A stretch of DNA of 64,000 nucleotides. It comes from Clostridium sp. Ade.TY (GTDB lineage Bacteria > Bacillota > Clostridia > Clostridiales > Clostridiaceae). The stretch is taken from positions 1 through 64,000 of the forward strand of contig NZ_AVSV01000017.1 in the NCBI RefSeq assembly GCF_000498355.1. The letters are read 5' to 3'. Position 1 is the first letter of the stretch, and the number at the start of each line of letters is the position of its first letter. The position numbers and the translations under genes were made by a program. Shown here piece after piece: positions 27,676-36,947 of the stretch. Below the pieces are notes generated by a model. It was not told the DNA's origin. It saw only the letters and a program-made list of their open reading frames with translations, and made no database searches.

Positions 27676-28134
27676 CTATCTTTCTTTTATGTTTTTCTCT
27701 TTTCTTCTCTTCCTAAAAAAATCTTTTAATAAATTACTACACTCTTCATTATATACCCACTCAATATCAATAAAACTACCTAAATGCCTGTTATTAACAA
27801 TATCCACAACAGTTCCACAAGCACCCATATCCTTATTGAATGTTCCTATATACAATTTAGAAATTCTACTTTGAATTATTGCACTTGCACACATAGGACA
27901 CGGCTCTAAAGTAACATACATAGAAGCTCCATTGAGCCGCCAATCCCCAATATTTTTACAAGCATTTTCTATTGCAATAATTTCAGCATGGGATATAACA
28001 CTCTTTTTAGTTTCTTTAAGATTATATCCACTACCAATAATTTTATCGTCTTTTACTATAATAGCCCCAACAGGTATTTCCATTAATTCTAATGCTTTTT
28101 TTCCTTCCTCAATAGCTAACTTCATGTAATCCAC
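27676..28134 (-). CDS. tadA: tRNA-specific adenosine deaminase
   Basis: Deaminates A34 of tRNA-Arg(ACG) to inosine. The 152-residue protein has the zinc and catalytic motif [11 protein letters not shown] (about 50-60) and PCPMCASAI (about 84-92). The start is GTG at 28134, with GTGGTG 5 nt upstream; an ATG three codons later is the alternative. In Firmicutes tadA often sits near dnaX and SRP RNA; here it is about 11 kb away, with the citrate locus in between. Confidence 0.95.
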   Translation of the reverse strand: MDYMKLAIEEGKKALELMEIPVGAIIVKDDKIIGSGYNLKETKKSVISHAEIIAIENACKNIGDWRLNGASMYVTLEPCPMCASAIIQSRISKLYIGTFNKDMGACGTVVDIVNNRHLGSFIDIEWVYNEECSNLLKDFFRKRRKEKNIKER

Positions 28135-28162
28135 ACAATCACCACTTCAAATACAATTTAAA

Positions 28163-28190
28163 TATAACTAAAGGACAGCTTAACTGTCCT
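28163..28190 (-). terminator. Probable terminator of the CorC-like gene
   Basis: The stem AGGACAG / CTGTCCT is followed on the minus strand by a modest T-rich run (TTTAGTTATATTT). Confidence 0.6.
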
Positions 28191-28195
28191 CTAAT

Positions 28196-29446
28196 TTAAG
28201 TATATATTCTTACTTTTAAGATTCTATTTTTTTCAACTTCTTCGACTACAAATCTTATCTTTCCAATCATAACTTCTTGCCCACTACTTGGAATTGTACC
28301 AAGTTCTCCAATGATAAGACCTCCAACAGAATCAAATTCTTCTGATTCCATATTAACACCTATAAGATCACTTATATCATCCAATCTAGCACTTCCATCA
28401 ACAACATATTCATCCTCTTTAATGACTTCAATCATTTCTCTCTCTTTATCATATTCGTCTTCGATATCTCCAACTATTTCTTCAACTAAATCTTCAATTG
28501 TAACAATACCAACAGTTCCACCGTATTCATCAAGAACAACGGCCATATGATTTCTAGATTTTTTCATTTCATTAAAAAGTTCAATTATCTTTTTAAACTC
28601 AAATGTATATAAAGGTTCACGCATGTATTTCTTAGCATCAAATTCTCCACCTTCATATCCCGCCATAATAAGATCCTTAACATTAATGATTCCAACTATA
28701 TCATCTATAGTGTCATCATAAACAGGTATTCTTGAAAATTGATCTTCTTTTATTACTTTCATAAGTTCTTCATAACTTGAATTAATCTCTACAGCAGTAA
28801 CATCTACCCTTTGAACCATTACATCTTTAACTTGTAAATCACCAAAATCAAAAACGTTAAATATCATTTCTTTTTCAACATCTTCAAGTACGCCTTCTTC
28901 TTCGCTTACTCCAACCATTGTTTTAAGTTCTTCTTCAGTAATAAATGGTTCTGTAGCTTTAGGGTCACCCCCTAAAAGCCTAATAAAAACTGATGATATA
29001 ACAGTAAATATTGAAACAAAAGGCTTAAATATTAAAACACAAAATTTTATTGGTTTACTAACCTTTAAAGATACTTTTTCTGATTTTTGCTTCGCAATTG
29101 ATTTAGGTGTAATTTCACCGAATATAAGAATAAGAACTGTCATTATTCCTGTAACAATTGCAACTGCAGATTCACTTCCGCCTGAAATTTTAACAGCCAA
29201 AGAAGTTGCTATCGCTGATGAACCTATATTAACAATATTGTTTCCTATTAAAATAGCTCCTAAAAGCTTATTTGGATCTTCTATTAATTTCTCTACGAGC
29301 TTAGCTCCCTTTACTCCTTCTTCTACCATATGTCTAATTCTAATTTTGCTTAAAGACATTAAAGCAGTCTCTGACATTGAAAAGAATCCAGAAAGCATAA
29401 GTAGCACTATTAATAATATTATTTGCCCCGTATAACTAGAGTCCAA
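28196..29446 (-). CDS. Hemolysin/CorC family (CNNM-type) membrane protein with CBS domains
   Basis: Probable Mg2+ or other cation transporter or regulator. The 416-residue protein has an N-terminal CNNM/DUF21 domain with about four helices (to about 150), two CBS domains (about 205-325, with VKDVMVQRVD and DDIVGIINVKDL), and a C-terminal CorC_HlyC domain (about 340-416). DEYGGTVGIVTIEDLVEEIVG is typical. The start is TTG, preceded by GGGAG. The name hemolysin is historical; cation export is the better family inference. Confidence 0.9.
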   Translation of the reverse strand: MDSSYTGQIILLIVLLMLSGFFSMSETALMSLSKIRIRHMVEEGVKGAKLVEKLIEDPNKLLGAILIGNNIVNIGSSAIATSLAVKISGGSESAVAIVTGIMTVLILIFGEITPKSIAKQKSEKVSLKVSKPIKFCVLIFKPFVSIFTVISSVFIRLLGGDPKATEPFITEEELKTMVGVSEEEGVLEDVEKEMIFNVFDFGDLQVKDVMVQRVDVTAVEINSSYEELMKVIKEDQFSRIPVYDDTIDDIVGIINVKDLIMAGYEGGEFDAKKYMREPLYTFEFKKIIELFNEMKKSRNHMAVVLDEYGGTVGIVTIEDLVEEIVGDIEDEYDKEREMIEVIKEDEYVVDGSARLDDISDLIGVNMESEEFDSVGGLIIGELGTIPSSGQEVMIGKIRFVVEEVEKNRILKVRIYT

Positions 29447-29524
29447 AAGTTATCACTCTCCCATAATTCAAAATTAATTATATTATTTTCCATTATATCA
29501 CAGAGAAAAAGATTTACATATATA

Positions 29525-29551
29525 CAAATTCAAACCTTTGGTTTGAATTTG
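29525..29551. repeat. Perfect 12-bp inverted repeat
   Basis: CAAATTCAAACC and GGTTTGAATTTG flank a TTT loop. It lies between the CorC-like gene and the next minus-strand gene and may be a terminator for the latter, although it sits about 125 nt after that stop and lacks a T-run. Confidence 0.5.
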
Positions 29552-29674
29552 TGAAAATTTTAACTATTTTTCTCGCTATCGTTAACTTTTTAACAATACC
29601 TTGTATTTTTATGTCATAAAAAGTCTATTAATGCTAGTGTTTTTAATGCTTTGAAGTTTGTCGATTTTTGCTGG

Positions 29675-30064
29675 TTATTTTTTTAACAAATACTTTTTAG
29701 CTTCTAATTCTAATTTTTTTTCTAAATTTTCTACTAAGTAAGCCAAATTGTCTCTCCCTTTATTTTTTATCAAATCAACATTTTCTATTCCTATTTCCCT
29801 TATTTTATATGCCCAATCAATAACATTTTCTTTATTTTGCTTATTTTCATCATAATTTATAATTACAAAACCATTATTTGAATCTAAATTAACCTCTGTA
29901 ACTCCATTTAACTTTGTTATAGCCATCTTTAAAAATTTTTCATACTTATTGTATTTGCTATTAACCTTTCTTAGACACTTAATTTCCATAATAATTTTGC
30001 CTCTTTCACATTTATACACATTTATTTTCACTAACTTACTTATTACCTTTGATTGCATGCTCAT
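29675..30064 (-). CDS. Hypothetical protein with an HMA-like fold lacking the CxxC site
   Basis: Not confidently recognised. In the 129 residues, the segment about 43-90 (KFLKMAITKLNGVTEVNLDS, then VIINYDENKQ and NVIDWAYKI) follows the pattern of heavy-metal-associated ferredoxin-like domains, but the metal-binding CxxC is missing. A helical Lys/Glu-rich tail follows. GGAG precedes the ATG at 30064 by 8 nt; an internal ATG at codon 26 with GAGG is possible. It is divergent from the next gene. Confidence 0.55.
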   Translation of the reverse strand: MSMQSKVISKLVKINVYKCERGKIIMEIKCLRKVNSKYNKYEKFLKMAITKLNGVTEVNLDSNNGFVIINYDENKQNKENVIDWAYKIREIGIENVDLIKNKGRDNLAYLVENLEKKLELEAKKYLLKK

Positions 30065-30182
30065 AATACATTCTCCATCCTATTGAAATTTCAAAATTAT
30101 ATTAATTATTTATATTTCGACTATCATATGTATATTCGAAGTAATATACTTAATTTATAGAATTTATTTGGAGGTGTTAGTT

Positions 30183-30746
30183 TTGAATATTTTAAATTCT
30201 TTTATAACTAATTTATGTGGAAATTTTAATAACGATGAGCAAATAAAACTAGAAATAGAGAAAAATAATTTAATACATCCTAAAGCTAGACATATAAACA
30301 AGGTTTGCAATGATAAAATTTCTAATATTCCTGATAATTTTAATGGATTTTTTGTGTTAGAAGAAAGCTATTATGAAATGGGAACATTCAAAAACTCTCT
30401 TCCACACTTATTTTTATTCACTTTAAATTCTGATGGAAATATTGTTTTAACTTCATATGATATTCCTAGCGAAATAAAAAAAGAAGACTTTAGAAATGAT
30501 AATTCTAATTTAAAAATGGATTTTAACCAGTTAAAAGTATCAGAAAAGTTTACTCCAATGACTTATATTTATGAGAACGGTGAATTTAAAGGAGAAAGTA
30601 TAAGTCACTTTACACCAGTTACAACCTTTATTTTAAAAGAAACTGTTAAAGATGGTATTTTAGAAGTTAGTGAAGTGTTTAAAAAAGATGGGAAAATAAC
30701 ATTTGGCTTTGAAAGTCCTATAATTTATAAAAAAACTTTAGATTAA
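30183..30746 (+). CDS. Hypothetical protein, possible distant CpcT/CpeT-like relative
   Basis: The 187-residue soluble protein has no signal peptide. The pattern LCGNFNNDEQ, then FFVLEESYYEMG, then HLFLFTLNSDGNIVLTSYDIP recalls the CpcT/CpeT chromophore-lyase beta-barrel family of cyanobacteria, which also occurs sparsely in other bacteria. The resemblance is from memory of motifs and weak. The start is TTG at 30183, fixed by GGAGGTG 7 nt upstream. It stands alone, divergent from the HMA-like gene. No pigment substrate is expected in a Clostridium. Confidence 0.5.
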   Translation: MNILNSFITNLCGNFNNDEQIKLEIEKNNLIHPKARHINKVCNDKISNIPDNFNGFFVLEESYYEMGTFKNSLPHLFLFTLNSDGNIVLTSYDIPSEIKKEDFRNDNSNLKMDFNQLKVSEKFTPMTYIYENGEFKGESISHFTPVTTFILKETVKDGILEVSEVFKKDGKITFGFESPIIYKKTLD

Positions 30747-30821
30747 AATATATTAAATATCAAAAATTAAATTATTTTACTTATAAATAAAGATTTTTTT
30801 ATCTTTTATTTCTAAAAAAAT

Positions 30822-30853
30822 AAGGATATACTCAAATTTTTGAGTATATCCTT
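30822..30853. terminator. Bidirectional terminator between convergent genes
   Basis: The stem AAGGATATACTCA / TGAGTATATCCTT has T-rich runs on both sides and serves the gene at 30183-30746 and the APC permease. Confidence 0.85.
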
Positions 30854-30858
30854 TATTA

Positions 30859-32196
30859 TTATTCTATAACTTCATATTTACTGCCTTTGTATTTCCAAAA
30901 TAATATTCCTGAGATTAATAGTATTACACAAAATAATGTATAAATCCAAAATAATTGATTTCCCATACTTCCAAATAATATTATAAGTGAACCTAAAGTT
31001 GCTAATATTGGATTTATTAAACCTCTCCAAACACCTTTTATCTCTCCACTTCTTCCCATTTTAAATACTTTTATATATAAAAGTATATATAAAACATAAT
31101 TTATAGTTATTGATATTTCTGATATATCAGAGTTTGGTAAAACTCCAAACTTTTGAGTTATGTAATGAATTATAACCCAAAATAAAACTACAACTAATGA
31201 AACTATGGCAGAGTTTACTGGCATTCCTATTTTTTCATTTATCTTTGATACTTTATCTGATTTAGGAAACATTCCTCTTATAGCAAGTGAATACGGTGAT
31301 CTTATTATTCCCATAATAAGTCCATTAACTGTTCCCATTATTGATATTATTACAAATGTTATAAATACTTTAGCTCCCATTGGTCCAAGTATTTTATTTG
31401 CTGCCAAATCAACATGCGCATCTCCAAGATTCATAACTGAATCTACACCAATAAATGTACTTATTCCAACGAAATAAGCTATGTATATTATTAATATAAA
31501 TAATGGTGCTATAATTAAAGCTTTAGGTAAGTTCTTTTTTGGATCTTTTATCTCATGACCTATAGCTGTTGCTACTATCCATCCATCAAAAGAAAATGCT
31601 ATTGGTGCAATGGCTGAAATCCACCCTATAGATTGCATATTAGTAACTTCCGAAACTGATATACTTTGTACATCTCCATACATAATTCCTACTATAGCCA
31701 TAAGTATTAAAGGAATTAATTTTATTATAGTAGAAGCATTTTGAAAATATCCTCCAAGTCTTGCTGATAATATATTAAAGAAATATAATATTCCAACAAC
31801 TGCTAATCCTATTAATATTTGAATTTCTAAAGTTCCATCTATACCAAATAACATACATGTATATATTCCAGTAACCCATGAAACAACTGCTATAAGCGTT
31901 GGATAATATAAAAGTGTATGGAACCAACCAAATGAACATGCTATAGATTTATTATAAGATTCCTCTGCATAAGATATTATTCCTCCTGCTTTTGAATTAC
32001 GAGCTGCAAGCTCTGATACTGTAAGACTTCCAAATATAATTCCAAGAGCTGCTATACAAAATACTAAAACTCCAAGGCTTACACTCCCACCTGTTGCTAT
32101 AAGTATATTATCACTCTTAAAAAATATACCTGAACCTATAACTACTCCAACAATCATTGCTATTGCTGTAAATAGCCCATACTTATTTTTATTCAA
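30859..32196 (-). CDS. APC-superfamily amino acid permease (LAT/SteT-like)
   Basis: The 445-residue protein has about 12 helices. The first-helix motif VGVVIGSGIFFKSD is the substrate-binding signature of APC transporters. Overall pattern resembles the B. subtilis serine/threonine exchanger SteT, but the substrate cannot be read from sequence. The start is TTG, preceded by a run of seven G followed by ATAAAA. A monocistronic unit. Confidence 0.85.
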   Translation of the reverse strand: MNKNKYGLFTAIAMIVGVVIGSGIFFKSDNILIATGGSVSLGVLVFCIAALGIIFGSLTVSELAARNSKAGGIISYAEESYNKSIACSFGWFHTLLYYPTLIAVVSWVTGIYTCMLFGIDGTLEIQILIGLAVVGILYFFNILSARLGGYFQNASTIIKLIPLILMAIVGIMYGDVQSISVSEVTNMQSIGWISAIAPIAFSFDGWIVATAIGHEIKDPKKNLPKALIIAPLFILIIYIAYFVGISTFIGVDSVMNLGDAHVDLAANKILGPMGAKVFITFVIISIMGTVNGLIMGIIRSPYSLAIRGMFPKSDKVSKINEKIGMPVNSAIVSLVVVLFWVIIHYITQKFGVLPNSDISEISITINYVLYILLYIKVFKMGRSGEIKGVWRGLINPILATLGSLIILFGSMGNQLFWIYTLFCVILLISGILFWKYKGSKYEVIE

Positions 32197-32583
32197 TTTT
32201 ATCCCCCCCAGTCCCTTTATTTAAAATAAGTTTTTGCTGTATTATAAAAGTATATAATATAAAATGTTTATTGTGAATAATTTGTTACAAACAAATTTTA
32301 TTGTGTTCCTATATAAATAGATTTTTAATAATTTATTTATTCTTTCTTGGCTTTTTATTTAGCTTTATACTAGAATTTATAAGATTTAATTTATAAAAAT
32401 TATTTTTAAATATTTTATAAATTATAATAGGTAGAATATTATATTATTTATAAAATTATAATATTTTACTTATTGTTAAGTTTACATTATAATTCTAGGT
32501 GTTCAAGTAATTATTTTCGAAAAAATTATCTTAATCGATTTAAATATATTAAAAACTAAAGATAAGAAGGTGAGAACTTAAGT
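32197..32583. other. Divergent gap between APC permease and TDT transporter
   Basis: About 390 nt, AT-rich, with no supportable gene. It should contain both divergent promoters. I looked for a T-box or amino-acid riboswitch ahead of the permease and saw none. Confidence 0.6.
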
Positions 32584-33600
32584 ATGAAAAAATACTTAGA
32601 TAAATTAAAGAATTATCCAATAGGAATTAGTGGAACTTGCCTAGCATTTATAACGTTAAGTAATTCCTGGAAAATAAAAGGTATAAATTATTTTAAACCT
32701 ATAGCAATTACTCTTGCAGTCTGTATGTTAATTCTAATGTTAATAAGACTAATAAGATTCCCTAAAGTTATGTTTGAAGAATTAAAAAATCCTGTTACAG
32801 GTACTTTCTATCCAACTATGGGTATGGTAGTTTGGTTAATATCATCATTTTTCTATTCATCTTTCCCAGTTGTTTGTAGTTATTTATGGATTGCTGCAGT
32901 AATATATCATTACGCAATAGTAATTTTCTATACAATAATAAGATTTAAAGAAAAAAATTTTAATAATATAATGCCAACTTGTTTTATTGTATATACAGGT
33001 ATGATAACAGGTAGTGTCGCTAGTAAAGGAATGGATGGTGTTATTCCTCAAATTCCACAAATAGCTCACTTCATGCTTATGTTTGGATTTATCTTCTACA
33101 CATTATTACTACCAGTAGTACTTTACATTGTATTCAGAAGTGAAAAATTAGATGACCACAAGCTTCCAACAGTAGGTATAATTTGTTCACCAGCTCCACT
33201 TGGAGTAGTTGGAATATTAACAATAGAACCAAATCCAAATAAATATATGCTAGCTTGGTTAGTTATTACAGGTTTAATATTACTTGTAGTTGTTTATGGA
33301 TATATATTGAAACTATTTAAAGAAGGCTTTAAACCATCTTATGCAGCATTTACATTCCCCCTTGCAATTGCAACACTTGCAGCTTACAAGTTATCATCTT
33401 ACTGCATAGGATTAGGAAACATCGTTTTAGGCGATATTTTTAGATTCTTAGGAGATATAGAAATCTTTATAGCAACTTATGTAGTACTATTTGTATTACT
33501 AAACTTCCTTAATATGTTTGTTAAAGCTATAAGTCCTAAAGCTTACACATATATAGAAAAAGAGGAAGAACTAATAGGAGGTTCTTTATACTCCAAATAA
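32584..33600 (+). CDS. TDT-family transporter (TehA / malic-acid transport type)
   Basis: The 338-residue protein has about ten helices. SGTCLAFITLSNSW at the start and GIICSPAPLGVVGIL in the middle match the tellurite-resistance/dicarboxylate transporter family, whose members behave as anion channels or C4-dicarboxylate exporters. The substrate here is unknown. AGAAGGTGAG precedes the ATG. It is monocistronic, with its own terminator. Confidence 0.82.
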   Translation: MKKYLDKLKNYPIGISGTCLAFITLSNSWKIKGINYFKPIAITLAVCMLILMLIRLIRFPKVMFEELKNPVTGTFYPTMGMVVWLISSFFYSSFPVVCSYLWIAAVIYHYAIVIFYTIIRFKEKNFNNIMPTCFIVYTGMITGSVASKGMDGVIPQIPQIAHFMLMFGFIFYTLLLPVVLYIVFRSEKLDDHKLPTVGIICSPAPLGVVGILTIEPNPNKYMLAWLVITGLILLVVVYGYILKLFKEGFKPSYAAFTFPLAIATLAAYKLSSYCIGLGNIVLGDIFRFLGDIEIFIATYVVLFVLLNFLNMFVKAISPKAYTYIEKEEELIGGSLYSK

Positions 33601-33625
33601 AATAACTAACTTTTAAATTTATAAT

Positions 33626-33658
33626 AAAAAAGAGACATAAAATATGTCTCTTTTTTTC
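33626..33658 (+). terminator. Terminator of the TDT transporter gene
   Basis: The stem AGAGACATA / TATGTCTCT is flanked by an A-run and a run of seven T. It is convergent with panE and may serve both. Confidence 0.88.
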
Positions 33659-33661
33659 TAT

Positions 33662-34591
33662 TTATTTTACTAATAACTGCTCTTTTGCATGAATAAAACT
33701 AGTAATTAAATCATTATATGGTGTATTTATATTTAATTCTTTAGCTTTTCTTGATACATATCCATTAATATAATCAATTTCTGTAAGACGATGATGTTGA
33801 ATTAAATCTTGATGCATTGATGGATAGTGTTCTCCAGCTTGACTTGGATCATAAATCGCTTCAATTCCCTTAGCAACTTCTTCAACATCAAGTTTTACTC
33901 CATAAGTGTTAGCAACTTCTGAGAATTCACTAATTATTTTACGTATAATGCTTGATGCTTCTTTTATTTCACCAAATTCTTTTATATTACAATCTAAAAT
34001 TGTACAACAACTATTTAATGTTCCATTAACACAAGCTTTACGCCATATTGAAAATAAAACATTTTCGCTATAGTGTGCTTTTAATCCAGCATTATTTAAT
34101 ACTTCACATATTTTTTTTGCTTCATCTTCCATATTAGGATAAATATTTTGTACCTCTAAACTACCATCACCAGTTAATGTAACATGTCCTGCTCCTACTA
34201 ATCCAGCTGTCCATAAAGTTACTCCCATAAAAATATTTTTTTTATCAACATGTTTTGCAACTGTATCTTCATGTCCTAATCCATTTAATAAACATAATAC
34301 TTTTGTATCTTTACCCAAAATTCCTTTTATAGACTCTAACATACTTTCAAGACCCATTGATTTAGTAAAAAGTATAACTAAATCTGGTATTTCCTTTGCA
34401 TCTTGTGGTAATACAGCTGGAATTTTAACTTGTTTAGTTGTTCCATTTTCATCAATTGTTAACCCATTCTTATTAATAGTATCCACATGCTCCTTCCAAG
34501 CATCTATTAATACAACTTGGTTACCTGCCTCATGTAACATGTATCCAAAACGTGAGCCCATTGCGCCGGCTCCAGCAATTGCAATTTTCAT
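33662..34591 (-). CDS. panE: 2-dehydropantoate 2-reductase family protein
   Basis: NADPH-dependent reductase of ketopantoate in pantothenate synthesis, or of a related 2-keto acid. It is 309 residues with the N-terminal Rossmann motif IAIAGAGAMGSRFG and the family segments RKACVNGTLNSC and HHRLTEIDYINGYV, which carry the conserved catalytic Lys and Glu. A GTG at 34603 is in frame but only 1 nt from AGGAG; the ATG at 34591 gives the usual family N-terminus. It lies 42 nt after a PTS-IIC-like permease gene and is probably co-transcribed with it. No panB or panC is nearby. Confidence 0.9.
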   Translation of the reverse strand: MKIAIAGAGAMGSRFGYMLHEAGNQVVLIDAWKEHVDTINKNGLTIDENGTTKQVKIPAVLPQDAKEIPDLVILFTKSMGLESMLESIKGILGKDTKVLCLLNGLGHEDTVAKHVDKKNIFMGVTLWTAGLVGAGHVTLTGDGSLEVQNIYPNMEDEAKKICEVLNNAGLKAHYSENVLFSIWRKACVNGTLNSCCTILDCNIKEFGEIKEASSIIRKIISEFSEVANTYGVKLDVEEVAKGIEAIYDPSQAGEHYPSMHQDLIQHHRLTEIDYINGYVSRKAKELNINTPYNDLITSFIHAKEQLLVK

Positions 34592-34633
34592 TTGATACTT
34601 CACTCTCCTATTCTCATTAGTTAATTTTATAAA

Positions 34634-35698
34634 TTAAATGTATTTAAAGATATCGTTCTCATATAAGTGTATAACTTTTCTAAAGAATAAATCAATAAAA
34701 TATCCACCTACAAATGGTATTATAAAGAATGCCATTATAACACCAAAGATTGTTCCTCCAAATCCTTCGGTTGCTCCATTAATTGCTGCTATTGGTCCAA
34801 CTAATCCTACAATTCCAAATCCAGCACTACTTGGTGTACCTAAAATATTAAATATATAAGCTCCTATACCACTTAAAATTCCATTTGCTATAACAGGAAC
34901 CGATAATATTGGATGTTCAACTAAATTAGGCATCATCATTTTCATTGCTCCTAATAAAACTGCAAGTGTTACTCCACTTTGATTTACTCTTCTAGAGCCT
35001 ATAACTAAAATTGCTGTACAAGCAGTAACTCCTATTGCTGCTGCTCCAGCTCCTAATCCTGTAACTCCTATTGCAATACCTATTGCAACAGTTGAAATTG
35101 GTGAAATAATTAATATTGAGAATGAAATACTAATTAATATAGACATTAATAATGGTTGTAAAGTTGTAAATGTATTAATTAAATTTCCTATTGCTATAGT
35201 TATTTGTCTTACATAAGGTAACATAAATAAACCTACAGCTCCAACTCCCGCACCTGCAATAATAGGTAATAATAAAATAGTTAAAGAGCCAAGTTTATCT
35301 CCTATTAATCTAATAACAAAAACAGCTATAAAAGAAACTAACATTATATTTATTAAGTCTCCAATTCCAACTAGCTGTATTCCCGTTTCTGTTACTTTAT
35401 AAGCACCAGATCCTAAAAATGCTGCTGCCCCAACAATTACTGATTGCATAGCATTAAATTTAAATTGTAAACCAACTAACGTTCCAACAAGAACTGGAAC
35501 TACGAACTGCATTATGCTTACAACATTATAAAGGCTAGAGAATATAGGTGAGTACACTTTTAAAGCTTTAAATATTTCTCCTAAAATAGCATTAGGAATT
35601 AATCCAACAACTATTCCAGTTGCTGTTCCTGCAAGAACTTTGTCTAAGTAATCCTTAGGTGTCAATTTAATTTTTTCAACTGTACTACTTTTAGTCAT
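34634..35698 (-). CDS. PTS EIIC-like membrane permease (PF13303 type), orphan
   Basis: The 354-residue protein has about nine or ten helices. TPKDYLDKVLAGTATGIVVG and TPSSAGFGIVGLVGPI match the PTS_EIIC_2 family. No EIIA or EIIB is encoded near it, so phosphotransfer-coupled uptake is doubtful. It precedes panE on the same strand, suggesting transport of a keto acid, pantoate or another substrate of that reductase (inference). The start at 35698 is set by GAAGGGAG; the upstream in-frame TTG has no site. Confidence 0.75.
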   Translation of the reverse strand: MTKSSTVEKIKLTPKDYLDKVLAGTATGIVVGLIPNAILGEIFKALKVYSPIFSSLYNVVSIMQFVVPVLVGTLVGLQFKFNAMQSVIVGAAAFLGSGAYKVTETGIQLVGIGDLINIMLVSFIAVFVIRLIGDKLGSLTILLLPIIAGAGVGAVGLFMLPYVRQITIAIGNLINTFTTLQPLLMSILISISFSILIISPISTVAIGIAIGVTGLGAGAAAIGVTACTAILVIGSRRVNQSGVTLAVLLGAMKMMMPNLVEHPILSVPVIANGILSGIGAYIFNILGTPSSAGFGIVGLVGPIAAINGATEGFGGTIFGVIMAFFIIPFVGGYFIDLFFRKVIHLYENDIFKYI

Positions 35699-35980
35699 TT
35701 TTCTCCCTTCTTCCTTCAATTTAATCGTTTACTCTATAATATTCTATCACATATAAAAAATTATATGTAAAATATTATAATATTTTGGATAATATTTCTT
35801 TTTAATTTTAATTATATTAATTTTTATATAATAAATTTATTATTTATCTTTCTAATATGTGCTTTATACATTTTTTTATACCTCTTACTTCTACATACAT
35901 ACCACTTAATCTATTTCTCTATGTATAAATAGTTATTAATACTATAATATTCCTATAATCAATAAATAAGGAGAGGCTTT

Positions 35981-36430
35981 ATGAAGATAAATATAGATGT
36001 AAATGAAAGTTATAAAGACCTAGAAGTAGTAGTTAAAACACCTAAAATTACAAATGAAGTAACAAGTATTTTGAAAAAATTAAAGTTACAGCAACAAAAA
36101 AATATTATAGGAAATAAAAACGAAAAAATTTATATTTTAAATCCAAAAGATATTTTAATTTTTTACACATCTTCTCAAAAGGTATTAGCTGATACTTTAG
36201 AGAATAGCTTTGAAATAAAAATGAAGCTTTATGAAATAGAAGAACTATTGAAAGATACCTCTTTTGTTAGAATTTCAAAGTTTTCTATTGTTAATGTAAC
36301 TAAAATTAAAAATATAGAATTATCTTTTAATGGATATTTAATAGTAAATCTAATTAATGGAAAGCAAGAATCTATATCAAGAAGATATACGCAAAAAGTA
36401 AAAGATTTTATAAAAATGGGAGGTTATTAA
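35981..36430 (+). CDS. LytTR-domain DNA-binding regulator
   Basis: The 149-residue protein has a short N-terminal part and a LytTR domain (about 50-147). It contains the pattern ILNPKDILIFYTSSQ, FVRISKFSIVNVTKI and the terminal SRRYTQKVKDFI. No receiver domain is fused. It is followed after one base by a DUF3021 membrane protein; this pairing is widespread in Firmicutes, and the membrane protein is thought to modulate the regulator. AAGGAGAGG lies upstream. Confidence 0.9.
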   Translation: MKINIDVNESYKDLEVVVKTPKITNEVTSILKKLKLQQQKNIIGNKNEKIYILNPKDILIFYTSSQKVLADTLENSFEIKMKLYEIEELLKDTSFVRISKFSIVNVTKIKNIELSFNGYLIVNLINGKQESISRRYTQKVKDFIKMGGY

Positions 36431-36431
36431 A

Positions 36432-36857
36432 ATGAAACTTTTAATAAAATATTTGAAATTACTTTTAAAAGGCATACCTATTGGAGTTTTTATAGGACAA
36501 GTTTTCTTTACTATATCAATAGTTTCTTTTAAATTTTCAGTAAATTGGGAATCAATACTTTATGGTAATATAATTTCAGCGCTTATTGGAGCTTACTGTT
36601 ATGGAACATCAATAACTTATACAATTGAAAAGTGGAGTTTATTAAAACAAACATTAATTCAATGGACTCTATTATTACCATTTTTACCTCTTGCCTGGTA
36701 CTTAGGTTGGATGCCGCGAACATTATTTGGCATTATATCTTTTATAATAGTTTATATATTAGTTATACTAGGATTTTGGCTTTTTTACAGAGCCAAGTAC
36801 ACAAAATATGTTAATGAAGTAAATGAAAGCTTAAAGGCTTGGAAACCAGATAAATAA
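36432..36857 (+). CDS. DUF3021 family membrane protein
   Basis: Four-helix membrane protein of 141 residues, partner of the preceding LytTR regulator. The pattern of helices and the C-terminal YTKYVNEVNESLKAWKPDK tail are visible. The last 58 nt of the gene are repeated as a relic at 45124-45181. Confidence 0.85.
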   Translation: MKLLIKYLKLLLKGIPIGVFIGQVFFTISIVSFKFSVNWESILYGNIISALIGAYCYGTSITYTIEKWSLLKQTLIQWTLLLPFLPLAWYLGWMPRTLFGIISFIIVYILVILGFWLFYRAKYTKYVNEVNESLKAWKPDK

Positions 36858-36866
36858 AAATAAAAT

Positions 36867-36898
36867 GGCTGTATCAATTAATAATTAATGATACAGCC
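36867..36898. terminator. Terminator of the LytTR-DUF3021 pair
   Basis: The stem GGCTGTATCA / TGATACAGCC has a 12-nt loop, with T-rich sequence on both strands between two convergent operons. Confidence 0.8.
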
Positions 36899-36947
36899 TT
36901 ATATATAAATTTTTAACTATTCCATAATATTGTTTTCACTTTTAAAA

